This document shows positions 18,064-26,297 of a stretch of DNA of 64,000 bases, in pieces. The stretch comes from Gordonia sp. PDNC005 (lineage in GTDB: Bacteria; Actinomycetota; Actinomycetes; Mycobacteriales; Mycobacteriaceae), in the NCBI RefSeq assembly GCF_016919385.1, contig NZ_CP070351.1:806001-870000 (forward strand). The letters are read 5' to 3'. The notes under the pieces are model-generated. The model was not told the DNA's origin, searched no databases, and saw only the letters and a list, made by a program, of their open reading frames with translations. The translations under genes were made by a program, and so were the position numbers. Each line of letters starts with the position of its first letter. The stretch's first letter is position 1.

Positions 18064-19962
18064 GTGCGCAGCAGTTTGAGGGTCGGAGCCGTCAGATACA
18101 TCGAGGCCATGCGGGCGGCAGGTCGAGGAATCGATCATCCGGATCACCATCTCGCACGCTTCCATCCGGTCCCGGGCAGAGCTGAGACGTTGACGCTGCC
18201 CGAGCCGCGTGGCTTCAATCCGCTGATCGGCCTCGGCCACCGCCCAGGCTTCGACTGCATCGTGTATCAGCAGCATCTGCCTGGTCCGGATGGATTGTCG
18301 GTGAGAGCATTTATCGTCTGTAGCGACGGTTCGAACGCGGTTTGCTTCGCAACAGAGGATGAGCCGATCGAGCTGAGTGACGGCGGTCTCGACTCGTTCC
18401 CTGAACTGCGAATGGTCCTCGAGAAGCTGATGTTCGGTCGAGTGCTCGTATCGGCGGATCATTCTCCGCTGGCCTGGATGGTGCAGGCCAGCGTTGCTGC
18501 GATCACCGGTGCCATGGCGTCGAGCGGAGTCGACGATGGTGAGGACGCTCGGTGGCTGATCGACCAGTTCATGTTTCGGGAAGTCGCGCAACGGCTGTCG
18601 GCGATCAGGGCAGCGCGAAATCCGATGAGCACTCTCATGCCGGTCCAGCGCGTGCGCGAGTCGATTCTTGACGCACTCGGAGTTCTCGACGGCCTGCAGT
18701 GGCCGGACCTCGACGCGGCGACGCTGGCGCCCGTCCTGCAGATTCCTTCGGACGACGCATGGTGGTGGGAAGCGCAAGGACTGGTCGAGCTGGAGTATGT
18801 CTCGATGCCGCGGATGGCCGATGCCGTCACTTTCCTGACTGACAAGTATCCGCAGGCTCTGGATGCGCTGACCCGAACGCTCGCTGATTTTGACAGTCGC
18901 GTCGATGCCGGGGTCGCTCGGCAAGCGAGTGGTACCCGCCAGCTTCGGGACTACCTGCGCCACCAGTTCGCGGCGACGCTGGTCGACGGGCACCTAGGGT
19001 CGACGGTGTACGGATACCGAAACGAGGCCGATGGGACTGCGCACGTGATCGCAACCCATGCGGTGCCCGATTCCGCGGACCGCACCAGCCTCGACTTCAC
19101 GCAGGTGCCGGACCTCGACGGCGCTGACGGGGTCCTGTGGATTACGCAGCGTCCACGGCAGGGAACCGGCTGGACGGCGGGATTCCTGGAACGTGACGGG
19201 CACTCCGGAATGACGACCGGAGCCGCGGACCATGGTGCCGAATTCGCCTATCGGATAGAAGATCCAGCACTGCTCGCGGCGATGCGGCGAGTGCTGTTGG
19301 GAGAGGCAGTACGCGAACGGGACCGAATCGGCGTCATCGAATGGGTCGGGCGCCGCGCGTTGTTCGACCTCGTCGATGACATCGAACAAGGGCGGGCCAG
19401 GGAAAGGCTTCTGGCCGCTCTCGACGACGCAGTCGCCGGTGACCCTGTTGAGCCGGCGGCCGGTGAGGGCAAGGCGTTCGACGACGACATGCTGCAGCGA
19501 TTCACCGACTTGTCGATCGATGTTCTGTTCGCTCAGAAGGTCGCCGACGCGCTTCTCGCGCTCGCGAACCTGATCGAGGATCTTCCCGAACCCACCGATG
19601 ATCCCCTTGAACTGAACGTGTGGTGGGAGGAAGTCGCGGAGCTGATCGACGCGTTGATCGATGAAGCCAGTTGGACCGATTACCCGATCGACGACCTTTC
19701 GGTGCTGTGGAACGTTCCCGTGATCGAGGCGCGGTGGTGGGGACAGGACGGGCTGGCCTATCTGCAGTCGCTGCACTTGGCAGATGCGAATGAGTCGATG
19801 CTGCGCTTGGCGATGCGAGTCCCCGCCGCGACTCCACAAATGCTGCGTCGTTGGCAGCAGGCATTTGCCCGCGAATGCCCTGTTCAGGACGACTTCATCG
19901 CCGAGCGCGCGAGGCTTGTCGCCGCATCGCGTGGCTTCGACAACGAGGCAGCCGAGGCGTGA
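18064..19962 (+). CDS. Unknown 632-residue protein with internal repeat
   Basis: A 632-residue acidic soluble protein I do not recognise. GTG 18064 was chosen because GGAAGGG is just upstream; the frame is open earlier but runs through kinase-derived DNA. It appears built of two similar halves. Near residues 215-250 it reads LAPVLQIPSDDAWWWEAQGLVELE and near 540-575 LSVLWNVPVIEARWWGQDGLAYLQ, both ending in a helical tail. A strand-rich segment (VIATHAVPDSADRTSLDF) lies between. No catalytic motif, signal peptide or membrane helix is visible. It lies beside the kinase and zinc-ribbon genes, but a joint role is only a guess. Confidence 0.65.
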   Translation: MRSSLRVGAVRYIEAMRAAGRGIDHPDHHLARFHPVPGRAETLTLPEPRGFNPLIGLGHRPGFDCIVYQQHLPGPDGLSVRAFIVCSDGSNAVCFATEDEPIELSDGGLDSFPELRMVLEKLMFGRVLVSADHSPLAWMVQASVAAITGAMASSGVDDGEDARWLIDQFMFREVAQRLSAIRAARNPMSTLMPVQRVRESILDALGVLDGLQWPDLDAATLAPVLQIPSDDAWWWEAQGLVELEYVSMPRMADAVTFLTDKYPQALDALTRTLADFDSRVDAGVARQASGTRQLRDYLRHQFAATLVDGHLGSTVYGYRNEADGTAHVIATHAVPDSADRTSLDFTQVPDLDGADGVLWITQRPRQGTGWTAGFLERDGHSGMTTGAADHGAEFAYRIEDPALLAAMRRVLLGEAVRERDRIGVIEWVGRRALFDLVDDIEQGRARERLLAALDDAVAGDPVEPAAGEGKAFDDDMLQRFTDLSIDVLFAQKVADALLALANLIEDLPEPTDDPLELNVWWEEVAELIDALIDEASWTDYPIDDLSVLWNVPVIEARWWGQDGLAYLQSLHLADANESMLRLAMRVPAATPQMLRRWQQAFARECPVQDDFIAERARLVAASRGFDNEAAEA

Positions 19963-20023
19963 CGGCGGCCGGTGATCGTGGGATTTCGGCGTTGCGTGAC
20001 GACTCGTTCAGTGAATCGTTGTC

Positions 20024-20539
20024 TTAGCCGCCCCATAGCGTCGCAGGAGTTTGGAGGGCTAGCCCGATTGTGGTGACGATCAGGCTCCAGCCTGCGCTGC
20101 GGAGGTTGACTATGGTTTTTGCGCGCTCGTCCTCAGCCGCTTGGGTAGGAATGCGGGCTACTGCTGTGGCTATTTCGTCGATCGACTGCTTCAGAACTGA
20201 CATCTCGCTTCGGATGTTCGCATTGGATTCTTGGGAGCTGCGCTCGATTTCCGTAAGCGCTGCTTCCAAGTCCTCCAGACGCACCTCGGTTGGCCGGGAG
20301 CTGTCGAATCGGCGGGTGACAATCGCAGCGTCGGTGCCACGCGAATTCGAGGTAGCGGTAACCGCGTAGACCTGTACGTCAACTCTTAAGCCGAGCCAGC
20401 GGCGGACTGAGGTCGGGACAAAATAGTCCGTTGGGCCAGATACTGCAGCCCATTCTCGATAGACCGCATATGCCGTCCACGCTAGGCCGAGGGTTGTTAC
20501 TACCGTGCCGACAAGTGCGAGCACGTCAAATATGTTCAC
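20024..20539 (-). CDS. Membrane protein with coiled-coil core
   Basis: A 171-residue protein with a hydrophobic helix at each end (VLALVGTVVTTLGLAWTAYAVY near residues 5-26; GWSLIVTTIGLALQTPATLW at 150-169). Between lies a soluble part with a likely coiled coil (RLEDLEAALTEIERSSQESNANIRSEM). GTG 20539 has AAGGCGAT upstream. Base composition is lower in GC than neighbours, suggesting transfer. Function unknown. Confidence 0.65.
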   Translation of the reverse strand: MNIFDVLALVGTVVTTLGLAWTAYAVYREWAAVSGPTDYFVPTSVRRWLGLRVDVQVYAVTATSNSRGTDAAIVTRRFDSSRPTEVRLEDLEAALTEIERSSQESNANIRSEMSVLKQSIDEIATAVARIPTQAAEDERAKTIVNLRSAGWSLIVTTIGLALQTPATLWGG

Positions 20540-20605
20540 TGGGATATCGCCTTGCTGCCTGAAGGTTGGCGAATTGCTGGGAGTGGCGTCCCTAGTCGTC
20601 GACGT

Positions 20606-21166
20606 TCAGTCGACGAGGTCGGCGGGCTTGACTGTTACGGTGATCGGCGTGACAGCGGAGAAGGCCTCGTGGCCGGTCGAGTGCGCCACAAGCTGGTAGT
20701 CGCGGCCGTTGAGCTCCCAGGCCCTGATCGAGGGTTCGGATGGATCGACGATCCAGTAGTGCGGGCAGCCCGCGCGGGCGAGGCGGTCCTTCTTCAGCAG
20801 TTCGTCGACGCTCCGGGTGGACGGCGACAGCACTTCCACAGAAAGAAGCGGTGCGCCCGGCAAGTCGCGTTCGGTGAGGTCCGACTTTCGCGCGACGACG
20901 ATATCCGGCTGGATCACGGTGTCCTCGGACAACACGACATCGAATGGTGCAGTCAGAACCTCGACATCCTCGGGGCTGGCGTTGTACAGGGCGACGGCGA
21001 GTCGTAGGAGTGCGCGTTGGTGTCGGGTGATCGGCGCGGGGCTCACGATCAACAGCCCGTCGAGGAGCTCATAGCGTTGACCGTCGTCGGGCATATCGCC
21101 GAGATCGGCGCGCGTCATCGGTCGCCCGTGAGGCAAGCCGACGATCTGCGTAGTCATAGTGGTCAT
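20606..21166 (-). CDS. Uma2-family (DUF820) endonuclease-like protein
   Basis: A 186-residue protein of the Uma2 family, which has the PD-(D/E)XK nuclease fold. Key pieces are present: YELLDGLLIVSPAP, TVIQPDIVVARKSDL (the D of the core), then PLLSVEVLSPSTRSVDELLKKDRLARAGCPHYWIVDP with the E-x-L and lysine. ATG 21166 follows an AGGGGGA site. These proteins are widespread in Actinobacteria and cyanobacteria; whether they cut DNA in vivo is largely unknown. It is divergent from the HNH nuclease gene. Confidence 0.88.
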   Translation of the reverse strand: MTTMTTQIVGLPHGRPMTRADLGDMPDDGQRYELLDGLLIVSPAPITRHQRALLRLAVALYNASPEDVEVLTAPFDVVLSEDTVIQPDIVVARKSDLTERDLPGAPLLSVEVLSPSTRSVDELLKKDRLARAGCPHYWIVDPSEPSIRAWELNGRDYQLVAHSTGHEAFSAVTPITVTVKPADLVD

Positions 21167-21306
21167 GATAATCGCTGTCCCCCTTCATGCGGTTCAGTGA
21201 ACTACACCGCGGTGGTGATGACCATGGGGTCCTTGCAGGCTGTGGACAACTCGGCTGCGGTGCAAAACCTGAAGTGTGGAAGCGGCAGGACTGCCAGAAT
21301 GGACGA

Positions 21307-22236
21307 ATGCGCGCATATGTCGGTGTGACGGATATCGGTTGGTACCGGTACTTGCTCGCGACCGGACCCGTTCACGACGAGGTGAACTTCTGGTTCCCGA
21401 GCGCCACAACGGGTTTCGCGGCACTCTCGGCCGGTGAGCCGTTCCTGTTCAAGACGCACATAGACCGCTCCAACGACGACGTGAGCGACAGCGTGGTCGG
21501 TGTCGGACGATTCTCCGGCTTCGCTCGTGCGTCGATCCGGTCGGCGTGGGAGCAGTTCGGCCACGGCAACGGTGTGGCCTCGGAGGAGGAGCTTCGATCG
21601 CGGATCGCGCACTATCGGAAAGTACCGATAGGCAAGTATGAGGACCCTCTGATCGGGTGCGTGATGCTGCACGACGTCGTCATGTTCGCGCCAGCTGACA
21701 CGCTCCCTCGTCCGGACGGATTCGCGTCGAACTTGGTGCGAGGCAAGGTGTACCGCGATTCAGACGCCGGGATGACGTCGATCGTTGAAGTGATGCTCAA
21801 GCATCAGATGCTGACGCAAGGAATCGATCTCGGTCCGACTCAAGGTGCGCCGATCGAGGTGATCCCTCGCATCGGTCAGCAGGCGTTCAAGCTCGTCATC
21901 TCCGAGAAGTACGGGCATCACTGTGCGATTACCGGGGAGAAGGTTCGGCCCGTCCTCGAGGCCGCTCACATCCAATCCGTCTCCGCGGGTGGGCAGCACA
22001 GGGTCGATAACGGACTCCTCCTTCGATCCGACGTCCACACCCTGTACGACCGCGGCTACATCGGCGTCGACACCAAATACCGACTGCGCGTGAGTCCAGC
22101 CCTACGCGAGGAATTCGGAAACGGGGATTGGTTCTATGCGCGCGAAGGTGAGCAGATCACGGTGCCGCACAAGCGGATCGACCGTCCGAAGGCCGAGTTC
22201 CTCGAATGGCACAACGATGAGGTGTTTCGGGTGTGA
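21307..22236 (+). CDS. HNH endonuclease with N-terminal PUA/EVE-like domain
   Basis: A 309-residue putative restriction endonuclease. The C-terminal HNH core spans about residues 200-260: HCAITG, VLEAAHIQ, and NGLLLRSDVHTLYDRGYIGVD. Residues 1-130 (YVGVTDIGWYRYL...VNFWFPS...EPFLFKTH) resemble the PUA-like domains that read modified bases in type IV restriction enzymes. ATG 21307 starts this conserved region. Cleavage of foreign modified DNA is inferred from the pairing of the two domains. It lies at the left edge of the defence island. Confidence 0.8.
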   Translation: MRAYVGVTDIGWYRYLLATGPVHDEVNFWFPSATTGFAALSAGEPFLFKTHIDRSNDDVSDSVVGVGRFSGFARASIRSAWEQFGHGNGVASEEELRSRIAHYRKVPIGKYEDPLIGCVMLHDVVMFAPADTLPRPDGFASNLVRGKVYRDSDAGMTSIVEVMLKHQMLTQGIDLGPTQGAPIEVIPRIGQQAFKLVISEKYGHHCAITGEKVRPVLEAAHIQSVSAGGQHRVDNGLLLRSDVHTLYDRGYIGVDTKYRLRVSPALREEFGNGDWFYAREGEQITVPHKRIDRPKAEFLEWHNDEVFRV

Positions 22237-22282
22237 CGAACCGCCGGAAATGACACTGGCGATCGGCTGCGGCGATCCTGAA

Positions 22283-23959
22283 CTATCCGCGTGGGGCCAC
22301 CGCGAATGCGGCCTCGATGTCTGCGGAAGTGATGGTCGCAAGGGTCTGTCGGTCGTGAGTCGCGGGTCCGGGGGCCGAGAACAACCGTAGGTCACGTCTC
22401 CGATTGGCTTCTTCGACAACGTTCCGAATGAACCGGCCGTTGCCAAACGAGGGCGCGGCGAGGTCTCCGGTCATCGCCATCAGCTCAAGCCGAGCACCCA
22501 GTGCGGCGCGGGCAGCGTCATCGAGGCGGTTCCCGGACGCCGCAGCCATCACATCGGCGATCTGCGCGAGCTCACGCCATGAGTACGGCGCAAAATTGAC
22601 CGTTGTGGTGAACCGGGATCGCAAGCCGGGATTGGTTTCGAGGAACTGCTGCATCGGTTCGGGATATCCGGCAGCGATCACGATGAGTTGGTCTCGGTCG
22701 TCGTCCATCCGTTTCAGAAGCGTGTTGATCGCTTCCTGCCCGAACGGGTCGCCGTCCGTGAAACCAGTGCCGGAGAGTGCATATGCCTCGTCGATGAAAA
22801 GCACGCCACCTATCGCCTCATCGAGCTTTGCCTTGGTCTGTGCGACGGTGTGCCCGTGGTACTTGCCGATCAGGCCGGAGCGATCGACTTCCACGACATG
22901 GCCATCATCGAGGATGCCGAGGGCCTTGTACAAACGCGCGAAGATCCTCGCGACAGTTGTCTTGCCGGTGCCGGGTGGTCCCGAGAATACGAAGTGGCCG
23001 GTGAGACGTTGACCGGGAAGACCTGCCTCGCGGCGTGCGAGTTCGGCACGCGCCTGCGCGACGACCATGCGTGCCTGCTGTTTGATTGCGTGCTGCCCGA
23101 CTTGGCGATCGAGGTCGGCGAGGATCTCGTCGACAGTCTCCAGGGGGTCTTCGACGGGCGTCGCGCGAGCCGGCTCACTGTCCACAGGCTCGGGCCGATT
23201 CAGAGTCACGGCGACTGGAGTGACGCTCGCCTGCATGGCGTCTTTCAGCCCGGGAAGGGATGGGTTCCGTGCGTACGCGAACTCGAAGAATCTCTGCGCT
23301 TGAGTCTCGTTCTCCTCCGCTCGAGCCGCCATCCCGCGGAAGAATGCGGCCTCGGCGTGCAGTTCTGGAGCAAAATTCTGCTTCAATAGGACGTCAAGGT
23401 GCGCCTTTGCAGGTCCGAGAACACCAGCTTCGATCAACAGCGCTCCGCTGTAGAGCCGCGATCCTGCTTCAAGGAACTTGTCTTTGCCCGCGAGCACGCG
23501 GAAGGCGCGGATGGCGCGATCGGAGTCGTTTGTGTGGAACGCATGGCGACCGTGCAGATACCAAGTGGGATCGTCTGACTGGTCGAGTGTGTCGATCACC
23601 TGCGCAGCAGTCGCGAACTCTCGACGGTCGAGGTGGCCTGCCGCTACCGCGCAACCGAGCTCGGAGTGCGACCTCAACCTGTAGGTGATGTGCGTGTCGA
23701 GGTGAAACCGGGACTGCAGGGGGATGCCAGTCCGCTGACGTTCCTCGCTGTACCGATCGAAGTTTGCGCTCATCGCAATGAGCGCTTCCTCCTGTCGCTG
23801 GCCTGTCGCGTGCAGGCCCAACCACGCATCGGCCATCCCGGGATCGTCCGAGACGGCTGCTGAGAACTTGTCCGACGCGAGACGCGTGTTGCCGGAGTTC
23901 AACGCCTGCACGCCGTCCATCCACTGCGTACGCGCCCGTCGTCGCTCGAGGATCCCCAC
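22283..23959 (-). CDS. EccA/CbxX-type AAA+ ATPase with TPR-like N-terminus
   Basis: A 558-residue protein of the type VII secretion EccA family. The N-terminal 270 residues are helical TPR-like repeats (NSGNTRLASDKFSAAVSDDPGMADAWLGL). The C-terminal CbxX AAA+ domain has FSGPPGTGKTTVARIFARLY, the pore-loop LIGKYHGHT, Walker B GGVLFIDEAYAL and sensor IAAGYPEPM, with an RSRF arginine finger. GTG 23959 was chosen because GGGAG lies 6 bases upstream; TTG 23965 is possible. No ESX membrane, EsxAB or PE/PPE genes are within the window, so it is an orphan. A chaperone-like role with a local partner is a guess. Confidence 0.82.
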   Translation of the reverse strand: MGILERRRARTQWMDGVQALNSGNTRLASDKFSAAVSDDPGMADAWLGLHATGQRQEEALIAMSANFDRYSEERQRTGIPLQSRFHLDTHITYRLRSHSELGCAVAAGHLDRREFATAAQVIDTLDQSDDPTWYLHGRHAFHTNDSDRAIRAFRVLAGKDKFLEAGSRLYSGALLIEAGVLGPAKAHLDVLLKQNFAPELHAEAAFFRGMAARAEENETQAQRFFEFAYARNPSLPGLKDAMQASVTPVAVTLNRPEPVDSEPARATPVEDPLETVDEILADLDRQVGQHAIKQQARMVVAQARAELARREAGLPGQRLTGHFVFSGPPGTGKTTVARIFARLYKALGILDDGHVVEVDRSGLIGKYHGHTVAQTKAKLDEAIGGVLFIDEAYALSGTGFTDGDPFGQEAINTLLKRMDDDRDQLIVIAAGYPEPMQQFLETNPGLRSRFTTTVNFAPYSWRELAQIADVMAAASGNRLDDAARAALGARLELMAMTGDLAAPSFGNGRFIRNVVEEANRRRDLRLFSAPGPATHDRQTLATITSADIEAAFAVAPRG

Positions 23960-24074
23960 CCTCAACTCCCATTCGTCGTGATGATCGGTGCGGACCTATG
24001 TGTAGCAGGGGCCGCCGACAAACTAGTGGTCAACCGTGCCTGGCTAGAAGCTGCCGGTCTGGTCAGTTCGGACA

Positions 24075-26297
24075 CTAGCCCAGCAGGTCAGATTTCCGTC
24101 CACTCCAGGTAACGACCAGTGCGTCACGGGCACGACTGGCCGCAACGTACAGCAAGGACCGTTCGCGGAGGAGCGCCTCAGTTCGTTCCTCTTCCGGAAC
24201 TGATTTCAGGGTTGCCGCTGACGGAACATGGACATCGTCGACTCCTGCGAGGACGACACAAGAGAATTCCATTCCCTTTGATCGGTGCATCGTGAGGACC
24301 TGGACGTTGTCGTTGGCGATGTGCTTGTTGTCCAGCGCTCGGGCCGGTGTTCCGCGCTCGCCGAGTGCGCGAACGAACTGGTCCCGTGTGGCTTCCGAGC
24401 GAGTCAGGATCGCTATTGACGAGGGGTCAACGTCTGCGCTGATCCAGGACTGAATCTGGGTCGCGACCTTGTCGAGTTCCTCGGCGACCGACGCGCACTC
24501 GACGAGGGTAGGTGTCGGACCCCTACGTGCCGACCGATAGTCGGTAGTGGATTCAGCGTCTTGTTCCAAGTCGTGGTACTCGGCTCCGCTCAGAATGCTG
24601 ACCGCAAAGTGAAGGTTCTCCGCAGTGGTGCGGTAGTTCAGCGTCAGGCGGCGCGATCGGCCAATGATCTTGATTCCAAGGCGACCAAGAACGACGGGCT
24701 GTCCGTAGATGCGTTGGTGGGAGTCCTCGGAGATGAACATGTCGTTCACTCCATCGTCGACCAGGGCCCGCAGTAGAGCCCAGTGCGTGGCGTGGAGGTC
24801 CTGGGCTTCGTCGACGATGACGTGATCGGCCAAGTACCCGCGGCCTTCTTCAGAGCGCAGACGTAGAGACTCGGCGGCCAGCGCCAGGACTTCGGCGTAA
24901 CTGAGCGAACCATCCATCCGTGCGTGCCGTCGATACGCCTCGACCATCTTCCAGACCCCAATGCGCTGTGGCCTGCTGAGGCGGACACCGCGACCTGCGC
25001 GCGCGACTTTGACGTACTGCTCAAGACTGGTGATTCGGTTGGCAAGTACGACAGCGACGTACTCGCTGTCGAGAAACGCAGGTGTTGCGAGCTTGGTATC
25101 GATTCCGGCGTCGACCTCGGCGGCCACATCGCGCCACACAGACGAACGGGTCCGGGTGCTCAGGGAATCGATTCCGGTGTAGCCGAGGATCGATTGTGCT
25201 GCGTGGGTGACATTGTCAGCGTTCTTGAGGACTGCGTATCCGACGGCGTCCACTCCGCCGACGTACACACCGACGTCGCCAGGCTTCTCTGCCACGCGGA
25301 TGTCCGGATCGAGCATTGTCAGGTCTGTCAGCAGTGCCTGCGCGAGGGTCTTGTTGTACGTCGTCAGAACGATGCGGGACTCGGGGTTCCGCTGGGCGAG
25401 ATTCCGGGCGCGATGGATGGCGACCACTGTCTTGCCTGTGCCGGCTCCGCCCGACAGGCGGAACGGTCCGCTGTAGTCCTTCTCGGCGTACTTGCGCTGC
25501 TCTGGGTGGAGGAATACACGCCACGCTGCGAAGGTCTCGCTCTCGATCACCCGACGGAGCTCGTCGTCGTCATCGATGTAGGCGAACTGCATCTTTGATG
25601 CGGGCTGGTCGAGGGCCTTGAGGATCTTCTCGTCCTCATCGAGTTCATCATCGACGGGCGGCGCGTCGACGAGACCGTACTTGATGCGGAGTTCATCAAT
25701 CCCGATCCCGGTGGCGAGGTCGAGTAGGGCACTGCCCTGCCAGGTGACGGCCCTGCCGATCACATCCATGAGTGAGTCTTCGTCGGGCGCGGCGAGAGCG
25801 GCTGTCGCGATCTCTGGATCCAGCCCTAACTGGTCGATGAAGTCGTTGAGCGTGAATCCGAGGTCGGCCAGGAATCGGGGAGTAGTCGCAGCTGTCAGAG
25901 TGCCATCGGGGTCGGGGACAACTGTGCGCTTCTTGCGATCATCGTTCCCGTCGATCTCGCCGATGACGCCCTCGAGTACACCGTTGATCGGGTTGACCCG
26001 AAGAATCGACGTCTCGGCCAGCTTGTTTGCTTCGTCGTGAGGCCATGTCCCCATGTAGATGAACGTCGGTTCGGTGCCAGCTTTGTCGTCGACTCGAAAG
26101 AGGATCGCGCGGAAGTTCAGATCAACGCGGCCTGTCCGGACCCGTTTGTCCGCTGCCCCCTTGATGGGCTCGATGTGAAGGCCAGGTGCCGTGTGATCGA
26201 CCGACAGCTTTTCGATGAAGGTCCACACTTTGTTTTTGATTGAGCCGTCGAGCTTTGGCATCGACTTGTTGTTCGATGCGACGACGAGGTTCGCCAT
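24075..26297 (-). CDS. UvrD-like SF1 helicase with N-terminal RelE/ParE-like domain
   Basis: A 740-residue fusion. Residues 1-95 (SIKNKVWTFIEKL...GLHIEPIKGAADKRVRTGRVDLNFRAILF...FIYMGTWPHDEA) look like a RelE/ParE toxin fold. From about 255 it is an SF1 helicase: HPEQ, GGAGTGKT at 283-290, VDEAQD at about 493-498, LNYRTT, then VLTMHRSKGMEF and LLYVAASRARD. It starts on the base after the stop of the giant helicase, so the two are coupled. It is the last gene of the leftward defence operon. Unwinding or processing of foreign DNA is likely; whether the RelE-like part is an active RNase is unknown. Confidence 0.85.
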   Translation of the reverse strand: MANLVVASNNKSMPKLDGSIKNKVWTFIEKLSVDHTAPGLHIEPIKGAADKRVRTGRVDLNFRAILFRVDDKAGTEPTFIYMGTWPHDEANKLAETSILRVNPINGVLEGVIGEIDGNDDRKKRTVVPDPDGTLTAATTPRFLADLGFTLNDFIDQLGLDPEIATAALAAPDEDSLMDVIGRAVTWQGSALLDLATGIGIDELRIKYGLVDAPPVDDELDEDEKILKALDQPASKMQFAYIDDDDELRRVIESETFAAWRVFLHPEQRKYAEKDYSGPFRLSGGAGTGKTVVAIHRARNLAQRNPESRIVLTTYNKTLAQALLTDLTMLDPDIRVAEKPGDVGVYVGGVDAVGYAVLKNADNVTHAAQSILGYTGIDSLSTRTRSSVWRDVAAEVDAGIDTKLATPAFLDSEYVAVVLANRITSLEQYVKVARAGRGVRLSRPQRIGVWKMVEAYRRHARMDGSLSYAEVLALAAESLRLRSEEGRGYLADHVIVDEAQDLHATHWALLRALVDDGVNDMFISEDSHQRIYGQPVVLGRLGIKIIGRSRRLTLNYRTTAENLHFAVSILSGAEYHDLEQDAESTTDYRSARRGPTPTLVECASVAEELDKVATQIQSWISADVDPSSIAILTRSEATRDQFVRALGERGTPARALDNKHIANDNVQVLTMHRSKGMEFSCVVLAGVDDVHVPSAATLKSVPEEERTEALLRERSLLYVAASRARDALVVTWSGRKSDLLG

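Noticed and set aside
22283..23959. ESX type VII secretion locus
   Set aside because: Only the EccA-like ATPase is present; no EccB-E, EsxA/B, MycP or PE/PPE genes lie nearby.
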